Assembly (NCBI RefSeq): GCF_019823105.1 | Contig: NZ_CP081959.1 | Span: 186,001-250,000 of the forward strand | Direction of reading: 5' to 3' | Length of the DNA stretch: 64,000 nt | Source: Halobaculum magnesiiphilum | Lineage (GTDB): Archaea; Halobacteriota; Halobacteria; Halobacteriales; Haloferacaceae | Shown: piece by piece, positions 57,889 to 64,000 of the stretch | Layout: each line of letters starts with the position of its first letter | How positions within the stretch are numbered: the first letter of the stretch is position 1 | The notes under the pieces: model-generated | The model's database searches: none | Told to the model about the DNA's origin: nothing | The model's input: only the letters and a program-made list of their open reading frames with translations | Position numbers and translations under genes: made by a program

Positions 57889-58680
57889 ATGGCAAACGGA
57901 ATTCTCGGACTCGCACTCGGGGCAAGTGCTCTCGGTCTCACTCACGGGCTCGCCCCGGGCCACGGATGGGCGATTGCAGCGAGTTACGCGCTCGACAAAC
58001 AGAACAAATGGTTCTACGGCGCCGCATCGAGCCTCATTCTCGGGATCGGACATCTCATCAGTAGTATCGCGATGGTAGTCGTGTACTTCTGGGCGCTCTC
58101 GTACTTCGACCTCACCCAGATCAGCTGGATGAACTACGTCGCTGGAGCGTTACTCATTGCCCTCGGGATCTGGCAATACTTCAATGGACATGATCACACC
58201 GCGCCGGATGACGATGACGACCACGGTGACCATCACGAGCACGACGGCCACGATCAAGATCACGCCCACCACAGTCACGATCATTCCCACAGCACCGACG
58301 ATAATCAGGGGTGGATCGCTCGAGTTCGGCGGGCCGTCCCGTTTGCCGGCCAGTCCGACCATTCACACTCTCACGATCACCTCGACGAGACGCCAGATCG
58401 CGGGCTCTACGGCATGGCAGCCCTCGCGTTCGCCCTCGGATTCACCCACAACGAGGAGTTCGATATTATTGCGATCTGCACCGGCTCGACCTATTGCCTC
58501 GAACTGATGCTCATCTACTCGCTGGCCGTCATTACGTCACTCGTCGGTGTGACGCTGGTACTCGTGGCTGGCTACCAGCGTTACGAGGATCGGCTTGAAG
58601 ACTACGCCGAGTACCTGCCAGCATTCACGGCGACGATCCTCATCGTGATGGGTACGGGATTCATTTTGGGTATCTTCTAA
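57889..58680 (+). CDS. NicO/RcnA-type nickel (cobalt) transporter
   Basis: The 263-residue protein has six TM helices, the motif LGLTHGLAPGHGWAIAASYA near the N-terminus, a long His/Asp-rich cytoplasmic loop (~100-165, DHHGDHHEHDGHDQDH-type), and ALGFTHNEEFDIIAICTGST in the second half. This layout fits the NicO family; RcnA-like members with His loops export Ni2+/Co2+, while others import. The divergent NikR suggests nickel control. Direction cannot be decided from sequence alone, but the His loop favours efflux. Confidence 0.85.
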   Translation: MANGILGLALGASALGLTHGLAPGHGWAIAASYALDKQNKWFYGAASSLILGIGHLISSIAMVVVYFWALSYFDLTQISWMNYVAGALLIALGIWQYFNGHDHTAPDDDDDHGDHHEHDGHDQDHAHHSHDHSHSTDDNQGWIARVRRAVPFAGQSDHSHSHDHLDETPDRGLYGMAALAFALGFTHNEEFDIIAICTGSTYCLELMLIYSLAVITSLVGVTLVLVAGYQRYEDRLEDYAEYLPAFTATILIVMGTGFILGIF

Positions 58681-58762
58681 GTCGTAAAAACGGCCTCCTA
58701 GTGCCAGAAATAATTATCTATCCGAAAGATTTAGCCTTACGTGAATGACGAGAAAGCACTTC

Positions 58763-61087
58763 TCAGTCAGCAGATTGAGCGTCAGTAGGTGGAGTCGCAC
58801 TTGGGAGCTCGGGGAGGGATAGGTCGACGCGCCGGAGCAACTGCGCATTAATCGCGACGATCACCGTACTCAGCGACATCAGAAGCGCACCGACAGCGGG
58901 AGACAACAGAATCCCGATCGGTGCCAACACGCCTGCTGCAAGCGGAATCGCGAACACGTTGTACCCCGCCGCCCAGACGATGTTCTCTTGCATCTTCCGG
59001 TAGCTCGCCTTACTGAGTTTCACGAGCCGAACGACGTCCATCGGGTTGTTCTGGACGAGGATGACGTCCGCCGACTGGACCGCAACGTCGGTGCCACTCC
59101 CGATGGCGATGCCGACGTCGGCCCGTGTCAGCGCCGGCGCGTCGTTCACACCGTCGCCGACCATCCCCACGAGCTTCCCCTGGTCCTGGAGTTCCTGGAC
59201 TTTCTTGTCCTTGTCTTCGGGGAGTACCTCCGCGAACACCGTGTCGATGCCTAGTTCGTCGGCGACAGCGTTGGCGACGTCCTGGGAATCGCCAGTTAGC
59301 ATCGCAACCTCGATGCCCAGATCGTGGAGGGCGTCAACGACGCGGAAACTCTCCTCACGGATCACGTCGGCCATCGCAACCGCGGCGATCAACTCTCCGT
59401 CACGAACGAGATACACCACCGTCTGGGCGTTCTGGCCGGCCTCGTCCGCGAAGTGCTGGAGATGGTCGGGGATCTCGCTATCGAGTTGGGTCAACAGGTT
59501 TGGCCCGCCGACGTACACTTCGTTTCCACCATCGGACTCGTCCGACGAGCCTCCGGCGAAGCCGGAGACGTCGACGGTCGCGCGAACCCCTCGGCCTTTG
59601 ATCGCCTCGAAATTGGTCGCGTCGGGAATAGATAGATCACGTTCGTCAGCTGCCTCACGAATGGCTCGCGCGATCATGTGTTCGGAGTCACTCTCGACGG
59701 CCGCCGCCAGCGCGAGCACGTCGTCCTCGTCGACGCCGTCGACGGTCGCCATATCCACGACGCCGTGTTCGCCCTCGGTGAGCGTCCCCGTCTTGTCGAA
59801 GATGATAGCGTCCAGATTCCGTGCGTCCTCCATCGCGATCCGGTCGCGAACGAGCATCCCGTTCCGAGCGGCGAGCGACGTGTTGATCGCGACGACCAGG
59901 GGGATTGCGAGCCCGAGGGCGTGCGGACAGGCGATGACGAGTACCGTCACGACGCGCTCGATGACCGTCGCGTCGAACGAGACCGTGAGTGTCCACGCAA
60001 TCGCCGTCACGACTGCCGCCCCGAGCGCGACGTAGAACAGCCAGCCGGCCGCGCGGTCGGCCAGCACCTGGGTCTTCGACTTGCTTTGCTGGGCTTCCTC
60101 GACGAGCCGCATGATGCCCGCCAGCGTCGTCTCCTCGCCCGTCGCACCGACGTGGACACGGAGACTGCCGTCGCCGTTGATGGTGCCGCCGATGACCTCG
60201 TCGCCGGGCTCCTTCGAAACCGGTTTCGATTCACCCGTGATCATCGACTCGTTGACGTCCGAATCGCCATCCTCGATGACGCCATCCGCCGGGATGCTCG
60301 CGCCCGGCCGGACGAGTACGAGGTCGCCCTCGGAGAGTTCACTGACGGGGACCTCCTCGGTCTCTCTATCATCAGTGATTCGCTCTGCGGTGTCGGGCAT
60401 CAGCTTCGCCAGTTCGTCGAGCGCGCTGGAGGCCCGGCGCACCGACCGCATCTCGATCCAGTGCCCCAGCAGCATGATGTCGATCAGCGTGACGAGCTCC
60501 CAGAAGAACACCGACTGCGTCGGGAATACCACGCTCGCGAGACTGTAGACGAACGCGACCGAGATGGCCATCGAGATCAGCGTCATCATCCCCGGCGACC
60601 GGTCTTTCAGTTCCGGGACCGCCATCTGGAGGAACGGTACCCCACCATACGCGAAGACGATGACCGCGAAGACGGGGTTGATCCATTCGCTCCCCGGGAA
60701 TGCCGGGACGGAGAATCCGAGCCACTCCTGCAACATTTCGCTGTACAGGAGGACGGGAATCGACAGGAGCATCGAGACGAAGAAACGCCGCCGGAACATC
60801 TGCTCGTGGCCTTCGTGCATCCCGCCATGACCCTCGCCGTGTCCCTGGTGGGAACCGTGGCCGTGCCCTTCGCCCCCGTGTCCGGCGTGCTCGTGCTGCC
60901 CGTGGGACGCCGTCACACTCGCCGCGGCAGGGTGAGCCTCGTCCTCCAGTAGCTCCTGTTCTACCCGTTGCTCGTCCGACTCGGCGATCGCTTCATCGTG
61001 GTCGCCGTGTTCGTGCTGGTGACTGATGGTGTCTTGCTGGTCCTCTCCTCCCGGGGAACTCTCAGCTGACTCTTTGTGGTCGTCCAT
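58763..61087 (-). CDS. CopB-like P1B-3 copper ATPase
   Basis: The 774-residue protein has a His/Gly/Glu-rich N-terminus (~22-95, with [20 protein letters not shown]), the CPH motif (387-389, [17 protein letters not shown]), TGES (284-287), DKTGT (Asp431), SEHM near the HP-loop site and [13 protein letters not shown] marks P1B-3 pumps, which export Cu2+ or Cu+ (CopB). No Cys heavy-metal domain is present, so a separate chaperone is expected; one is encoded just upstream at 61234-61431. The HP locus is degenerate (EHM), which is unusual. Confidence 0.92.
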   Translation of the reverse strand: MDDHKESAESSPGGEDQQDTISHQHEHGDHDEAIAESDEQRVEQELLEDEAHPAAASVTASHGQHEHAGHGGEGHGHGSHQGHGEGHGGMHEGHEQMFRRRFFVSMLLSIPVLLYSEMLQEWLGFSVPAFPGSEWINPVFAVIVFAYGGVPFLQMAVPELKDRSPGMMTLISMAISVAFVYSLASVVFPTQSVFFWELVTLIDIMLLGHWIEMRSVRRASSALDELAKLMPDTAERITDDRETEEVPVSELSEGDLVLVRPGASIPADGVIEDGDSDVNESMITGESKPVSKEPGDEVIGGTINGDGSLRVHVGATGEETTLAGIMRLVEEAQQSKSKTQVLADRAAGWLFYVALGAAVVTAIAWTLTVSFDATVIERVVTVLVIACPHALGLAIPLVVAINTSLAARNGMLVRDRIAMEDARNLDAIIFDKTGTLTEGEHGVVDMATVDGVDEDDVLALAAAVESDSEHMIARAIREAADERDLSIPDATNFEAIKGRGVRATVDVSGFAGGSSDESDGGNEVYVGGPNLLTQLDSEIPDHLQHFADEAGQNAQTVVYLVRDGELIAAVAMADVIREESFRVVDALHDLGIEVAMLTGDSQDVANAVADELGIDTVFAEVLPEDKDKKVQELQDQGKLVGMVGDGVNDAPALTRADVGIAIGSGTDVAVQSADVILVQNNPMDVVRLVKLSKASYRKMQENIVWAAGYNVFAIPLAAGVLAPIGILLSPAVGALLMSLSTVIVAINAQLLRRVDLSLPELPSATPPTDAQSAD

Positions 61088-61233
61088 AGATCATATGCTC
61101 TTTAGAGGTGGATCCGCCGGCTTCCTGAATCTTCGGCCCTGTGACCGTACAGTAGGACCAGCTCGGGCAAGCTTCAAAGACAGCGGTTGGCCGTTGTCTC
61201 GAAGCGGCCCGTGCTATCCGCAGATAGCTAGGC

Positions 61234-61431
61234 TCAGGCGTGAGCTGTGTACCCTGCGTCTTCGACGGCCTCCACGAGGGCAGTGACCTCTACCTCACCC
61301 TCGACGCTCGCCTGTTCGCTCTTCCTATCGACGGGCACGTCAGTCACGCCGGAGACATCTTGGAGTACCTCTTCAACCGTCTGCTCACATTGTTCACACG
61401 ACATTCCTTCCACGGTAATGATCGTCGACAT
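61234..61431 (-). CDS. CopZ-like heavy-metal-associated chaperone
   Basis: ATG 61431 gives a 65-residue ferredoxin-like HMA domain (MSTIITVEGMSCEQCEQTVE) with the GMSCxxC copper loop and the terminal VEAVEDAGYTAHA. It binds Cu+ and delivers it to P-type ATPases. It precedes the CopB-like ATPase by 146 bp on the same strand, consistent with joint regulation. The longer frame to 61494 adds an unlikely N-terminus. Confidence 0.9.
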   Translation of the reverse strand: MSTIITVEGMSCEQCEQTVEEVLQDVSGVTDVPVDRKSEQASVEGEVEVTALVEAVEDAGYTAHA

Positions 61432-62049
61432 ACAGGGGTACATACGGCCCCCTCTCTTTAGCAGTCTTACCCCTCGATCATGCTGGTATCCCATAGGGAA
61501 AACTTCGGGTTCAAAATTTCATCCCATACATAACGAAATATTCCTCCGGTTTTCTAGCTGTCGCCATCGGCATCCGACGCAATTTAGCCATTCTATTAAA
61601 TTTGGAAACAATATTTATTTTTGATAGTTGATTACAAATGTCCTTCCAGACATCAGCCATCGGTGGATGATGAAGGAGTCTGCAGTCCACCAATGGCCAA
61701 TCCAACTCACGTTGCGGTTTATGAGGCAGTGGTGTATTTTGTGATGAGTGGTAATAACTATGTATTTCCAATATCGGGCAGAATACCAGCTTAAGCCCCC
61801 CATTTTGTTGGACAGTTGTTCATTTTTTTACACTCCATCAAAAAGATCTCGTCGACATCGGATCGGGGTTGTAGGTGGGCTGGCATCAGTTGGGAATCCT
61901 ATGGCACCTCGTTATGTATTTAAATTTGGATATCGTCAAAAATATACTATATTAGTAGAATAATAGACGACAAATTGCCACCGGCACTTAGAACTAAGCA
62001 CGACTGAAAACAGATTACAAGTATTCGTTTTCGCCTGGAATTAGCTAAT
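61432..62049. other. AT-rich stretch without a supported gene
   Basis: About 620 bp. From 61500 to ~61980 the sequence becomes strikingly A/T-rich (TATGTATTTAAATTTGGATA, AATATACTATATTAGTAG). Overlapping frames on both strands are short, with non-haloarchaeal composition. Possible origins are a foreign insertion, a replication or regulatory region, or degraded element DNA. I see no repeat array or RNA gene. Confidence 0.4.
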
Positions 62050-62193
62050 TCATTTCTGTGGCATGTGACGCCGACCACAGTTCGAACAGCGATAGACGAA
62101 CCGCCAGCCCCCGCCGATAGTAAACCGTCTCTTGTAGGCGTCGATCGCCCCACATTCAGGACAGATCTGCGGCAGATCGTTAGGTTCACTCAT
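62050..62193 (-). CDS. Small zinc-ribbon protein, 47 aa
   Basis: ATG 62193 gives a 47-residue protein with two CxxC motifs: DLPQICPECGAIDAYKRRF and YRCSNCGRRHMPQK, spanning a beta-ribbon (TIGGGWRFVY). Such mini zinc ribbons are widespread in haloarchaea and may bind nucleic acid. It lies 100 bp downstream of the superoxide dismutase gene on the same strand. Confidence 0.7.
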   Translation of the reverse strand: MSEPNDLPQICPECGAIDAYKRRFTIGGGWRFVYRCSNCGRRHMPQK

Positions 62194-62293
62194 CGTACTA
62201 TCTACCAAGCGAGAGTATAATAGATCGTCTGACAGGGGAGTACTATTCCACATCGGCTAACCGGACCGAAGAGTGGCTGCTAAGCGCGCTGTG

Positions 62294-62905
62294 CTACTCG
62301 AAGTGGTCGACTGATTTCTGGTACTGCTCGGCGGCGTGATTCCAATCGACAACCTCAAAGAAGGCGTCGATGAACGAGCCGCGGTCCGGGCCGTAGTCAT
62401 AGTAGTAGGAGTGCTCCCAGACGTCCAGCGCGAGGACGGGGTGGGCACCCCAGAGCGCGCCCTGGTCGTGCTTGTCGACGACGAGGTTGCGGAGCTGCTT
62501 CGCGACAGGGTCGTAGACGAGCAGCGCCCAGCCCCCGGCAGCACTCGCGGCAGCCTCGAACTCGCCTTTCCAGCCCTCGTAGGAACCGAAATCCTCCTCG
62601 ATGCGCCCGCGGAGTTCACCGGAGGGCTCGCCGCCGCCGTCCGGCGACATGTTCTCCCAGAACAGCGTGTGCAGGTAGTGGCCACAGCCGTTGTGGGTGA
62701 CGCTACGCATCGCACCGCCAGAGGAGCCGAAGTCGCCGCTCTCGCGGTTCTCGGCAAGCGTCTCCTCGGCGCTTTCGAGGCCGTTCACGTACCCCTGGTG
62801 GTGGGTGTCGTGGTGCCACGTCAGCACTTGCTCGGAGATATGCGGCTCGAGCGCGTCGTAATCGTACGGGAGTGGCGGCAGTTCGGGGGTGGAATACTCG
62901 GACAT
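62294..62905 (-). CDS. sod: Fe/Mn superoxide dismutase
   Basis: The 203-residue enzyme has the family ligands and core: PPLPYDYDALEPHISEQVLT, WHHDTHHQGYVNGLESAEE, NGCGHYLHTLFWENMSPDGG, ASAAGGWALLVYDPVAKQL and ALDVWEHSYYYDYGPDRG. It is full length. It converts superoxide to peroxide and O2 in the cytoplasm. A Mn- or Fe-dependent enzyme beside metal transporters and regulators fits a stress-defence island. Promoter DNA lies in 62906-62970. Confidence 0.95.
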   Translation of the reverse strand: MSEYSTPELPPLPYDYDALEPHISEQVLTWHHDTHHQGYVNGLESAEETLAENRESGDFGSSGGAMRSVTHNGCGHYLHTLFWENMSPDGGGEPSGELRGRIEEDFGSYEGWKGEFEAAASAAGGWALLVYDPVAKQLRNLVVDKHDQGALWGAHPVLALDVWEHSYYYDYGPDRGSFIDAFFEVVDWNHAAEQYQKSVDHFE

Positions 62906-62970
62906 TGCAACTCGAATATGCTACGCCGCCCGTATAATGGTTTGCTGACCCGTGTGTTGTTCAAGATTTG

Positions 62971-63300
62971 TCACTGCTGGGGGTTGATTCCCTGTTCAGC
63001 TAACATCACGCGTCGCCGCCGAAGAAATTCATAACTCATGAACGTTGTAAAAGCACTCAACATCGCCAGCACGATGTAGAGGGTGATGAGGAGAACGCGG
63101 GCATGAGTGACGACTGTGGCCCAGGCGGCATCAAACGTGAGAACGACGGTTAATCCACTTCCAAGGGCAACAATGAGCTTCGCCGTGCGTTGAGTCATAA
63201 TCGGTCTCTTACAGTAGGGGCACCACTCCGTATCAGCTGAAATCTGTGTTCCGCAGTGGGCGCAGGCACGTTCCCCACGGCCGTCCGAGTCAGGGGACAT
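62971..63300 (-). CDS. Zinc-ribbon membrane protein, 109 aa
   Basis: The protein starts with a zinc ribbon (CAHCGTQISADTEWCPYCKR) and continues with two TM helices (KLIVALGSGLTVVLTFDAAW; VLLITLYIVLAMLSAFTTFM) and a basic tail (YEFLRRRRVML). The ribbon faces the cytoplasm. Similar small finger-membrane proteins are common in haloarchaea; function unknown. It is transcribed separately upstream of sod. Confidence 0.75.
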   Translation of the reverse strand: MSPDSDGRGERACAHCGTQISADTEWCPYCKRPIMTQRTAKLIVALGSGLTVVLTFDAAWATVVTHARVLLITLYIVLAMLSAFTTFMSYEFLRRRRVMLAEQGINPQQ

Positions 63301-63405
63301 GACGCTGTTACAAATTCATGGCGCAAACTGCCTAACTCTTTCTACAGTACACGGTTTGTCCCCCCATCTGGTGGTACAGCTGGTTCTTGACCCCTTTGAA
63401 CCAGT

Positions 63406-64000
63406 TCAACCTCGATGTACAATCGCCAGGTCACAGTCAACCGCCTGTATCCGTTCGAACGTCGGTGTAGAAACGAACCGTGAGACAGCACCACGATCAG
63501 TACTCGCCCCGATAACGGTTAGATCGTAGAGAGACGCATTTCGTTGGAGAAATTCTTCGATTGAACTAGTTGCAATACGCGTCTCGATGGGATCTGGGAA
63601 CGACTCAATTAGATTCTCCAGTGTTATCTCAGCCATCCTTCGGTCACGTTGCCGTGACACACAGGTACACGCACTTATCCTTCCGTCGGTGGGGACGACC
63701 CGGTGGGCGAAATCCAGCATCGCATTGGCGAGTTCGCCCGAGGCACGGACCATCACCATGATGCGCTCCCATTCTGTGCGCCCGTTCGACGACCGGAAAA
63801 CGACAGCATCTGTGGTGCCGTTCAAAATCGTTCGTACGAATGGGCTAGGTTCCCCCTCCTCGATTTCGTATGGACTGACGATCAGATCACAGTTCTCGGC
63901 GTCTGCTGTCGCGAGAACTGTCTCTCCGGCAGACCCATCCTCGACGGCGACAACGAACTCGCAGGGCACGTCGACGACGGAAGTGATTCGGTCTTGAAGT
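63406..64000 (-). CDS. C-terminal part of a universal stress protein (5' end beyond window)
   Basis: The minus frame is open to the window edge (…LQDRITSVVDVPCEFVVAVE), so only ~197 C-terminal residues are seen. There is the end of one UspA fold (ENCDLIVSPYEIEEG … TTDAVVFRSSN) and most of a second (RTEWERIMVMVRASGELANA, LTVIGASTDRGAVSRFVSTP, AVDCDLAIVHRG). The second carries a G-x2-x9-G-like nucleotide loop only in degenerate form. It may be a tandem Usp or the cytoplasmic tail of a transporter; the missing part would decide. Confidence 0.75.
   Translation of the reverse strand, partial: LQDRITSVVDVPCEFVVAVEDGSAGETVLATADAENCDLIVSPYEIEEGEPSPFVRTILNGTTDAVVFRSSNGRTEWERIMVMVRASGELANAMLDFAHRVVPTDGRISACTCVSRQRDRRMAEITLENLIESFPDPIETRIATSSIEEFLQRNASLYDLTVIGASTDRGAVSRFVSTPTFERIQAVDCDLAIVHRG

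Noticed and set aside
59678-60952. 424-codon plus-strand frame
   Set aside because: Antisense to the CopB-like ATPase, with Arg/Asp/His-rich low-complexity sequence typical of reverse-complement reading of GC-rich genes.
61511-61963. Overlapping frames on both strands in the AT-rich stretch
   Set aside because: Low-GC sequence yields chance frames with Lys/Ile/Tyr-rich content unlike neighbours; no motif.
1-64000. CRISPR arrays, rRNA genes and classical origin-recognition boxes
   Set aside because: I looked for regularly spaced repeats, rRNA-like conserved stretches and the usual ORB core near the Orc1/Cdc6 gene and saw none that I could support.

Overview
The window is haloarchaeal DNA. 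Predicted proteins are acidic and most genes have GC-rich third codon positions. Many genes appear leaderless, with an A/T-rich TATA-like box just upstream of the start. The families are typically halophilic: halocyanin-like cupredoxins, Tat-dependent lipoproteins, TFB paralogues, an Orc1/Cdc6 initiator and many small zinc-ribbon or winged-helix proteins. The mix of an Orc1/Cdc6 gene, recombinase fragments, transposon remnants, toxin-antitoxin remnants and stacked metal-resistance genes suggests a megaplasmid or an integrated accessory island rather than core chromosome. This is inference; no rRNA or ribosomal protein gene is present.

Region 1 (1-19 kb) is a patchwork of mobile and defence-type DNA. 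It holds the 3' end of a restriction/methylase-like gene, a catalytic-domain-only tyrosine recombinase, a run of tiny ORFs, and a 780-residue protein with a HEPN-like motif, a winged helix and helix-hairpin-helix repeats. A rhomboid protease gene diverges from a membrane-anchored winged-helix regulator across a palindromic operator. Two crippled PemK/MazF-like toxin genes lie beside an Orc1/Cdc6 gene in low-GC DNA. Further on are a secreted metallo-beta-lactamase lipoprotein with its DUF3006 partner, a TRAM protein, a zinc-ribbon-less TFB, a truncated xseA abutting an integrase fragment, and an IS200/IS605-type tnpB with a probable omega-RNA end.

Region 2 (19-31 kb) is a metal-handling block. 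A DtxR-family regulator precedes a multicopper oxidase - ZIP permease - cupredoxin operon. Then come an HTH/membrane pair, an isoprenylcysteine methyltransferase-like protein, a DyP-peroxidase-like lipoprotein with two P19/Tp34-like lipoproteins separated by a 28-codon membrane peptide ORF, a large polytopic protein and several small proteins.

Region 3 (31-47 kb) starts with a Zn/Cd-type P1B ATPase, a CDF exporter and a STAS protein in one operon. It continues with an arylsulfotransferase-like protein and its small HTH operon, a full TFB, a half-size CtaA, a zinc-finger/DsbA fusion with DsbB, a CPBP protease, a DUF7260-like protein, a halocyanin, and the cydAB quinol oxidase operon.

Region 4 (47-64 kb) has a tRNA-Glu with a weakened acceptor stem, a second ZIP permease, a dead IS6-type transposase, an anchored cupredoxin, a CaCA exchanger and a Cys-motif membrane protein. 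It also has a P1B ATPase with an unusual CPW motif, a second CDF, a nikR/NicO nickel divergon, a CopB-type (CPH) ATPase with a CopZ-like chaperone, Fe/Mn superoxide dismutase and a universal stress protein cut by the window edge.

Functionally the island combines metal efflux (three P1B ATPases, two CDFs, NicO), metal import (two ZIPs, P19-like lipoproteins), periplasm-side redox handling (multicopper oxidase, DyP, cupredoxins, DsbA/DsbB), metal-sensing regulators (DtxR, NikR) and oxygen-stress functions (cytochrome bd, superoxide dismutase). A possible common operator (TTTAGA/GACTCAAT-like) recurs upstream of dtxR, the multicopper oxidase operon and one CDF gene. The best candidates for new biology are the rhomboid/membrane-regulator divergon, the oxidase-ZIP-cupredoxin operon, the DyP/P19-like cluster, the CPW ATPase and the HEPN-wHTH-HhH protein.
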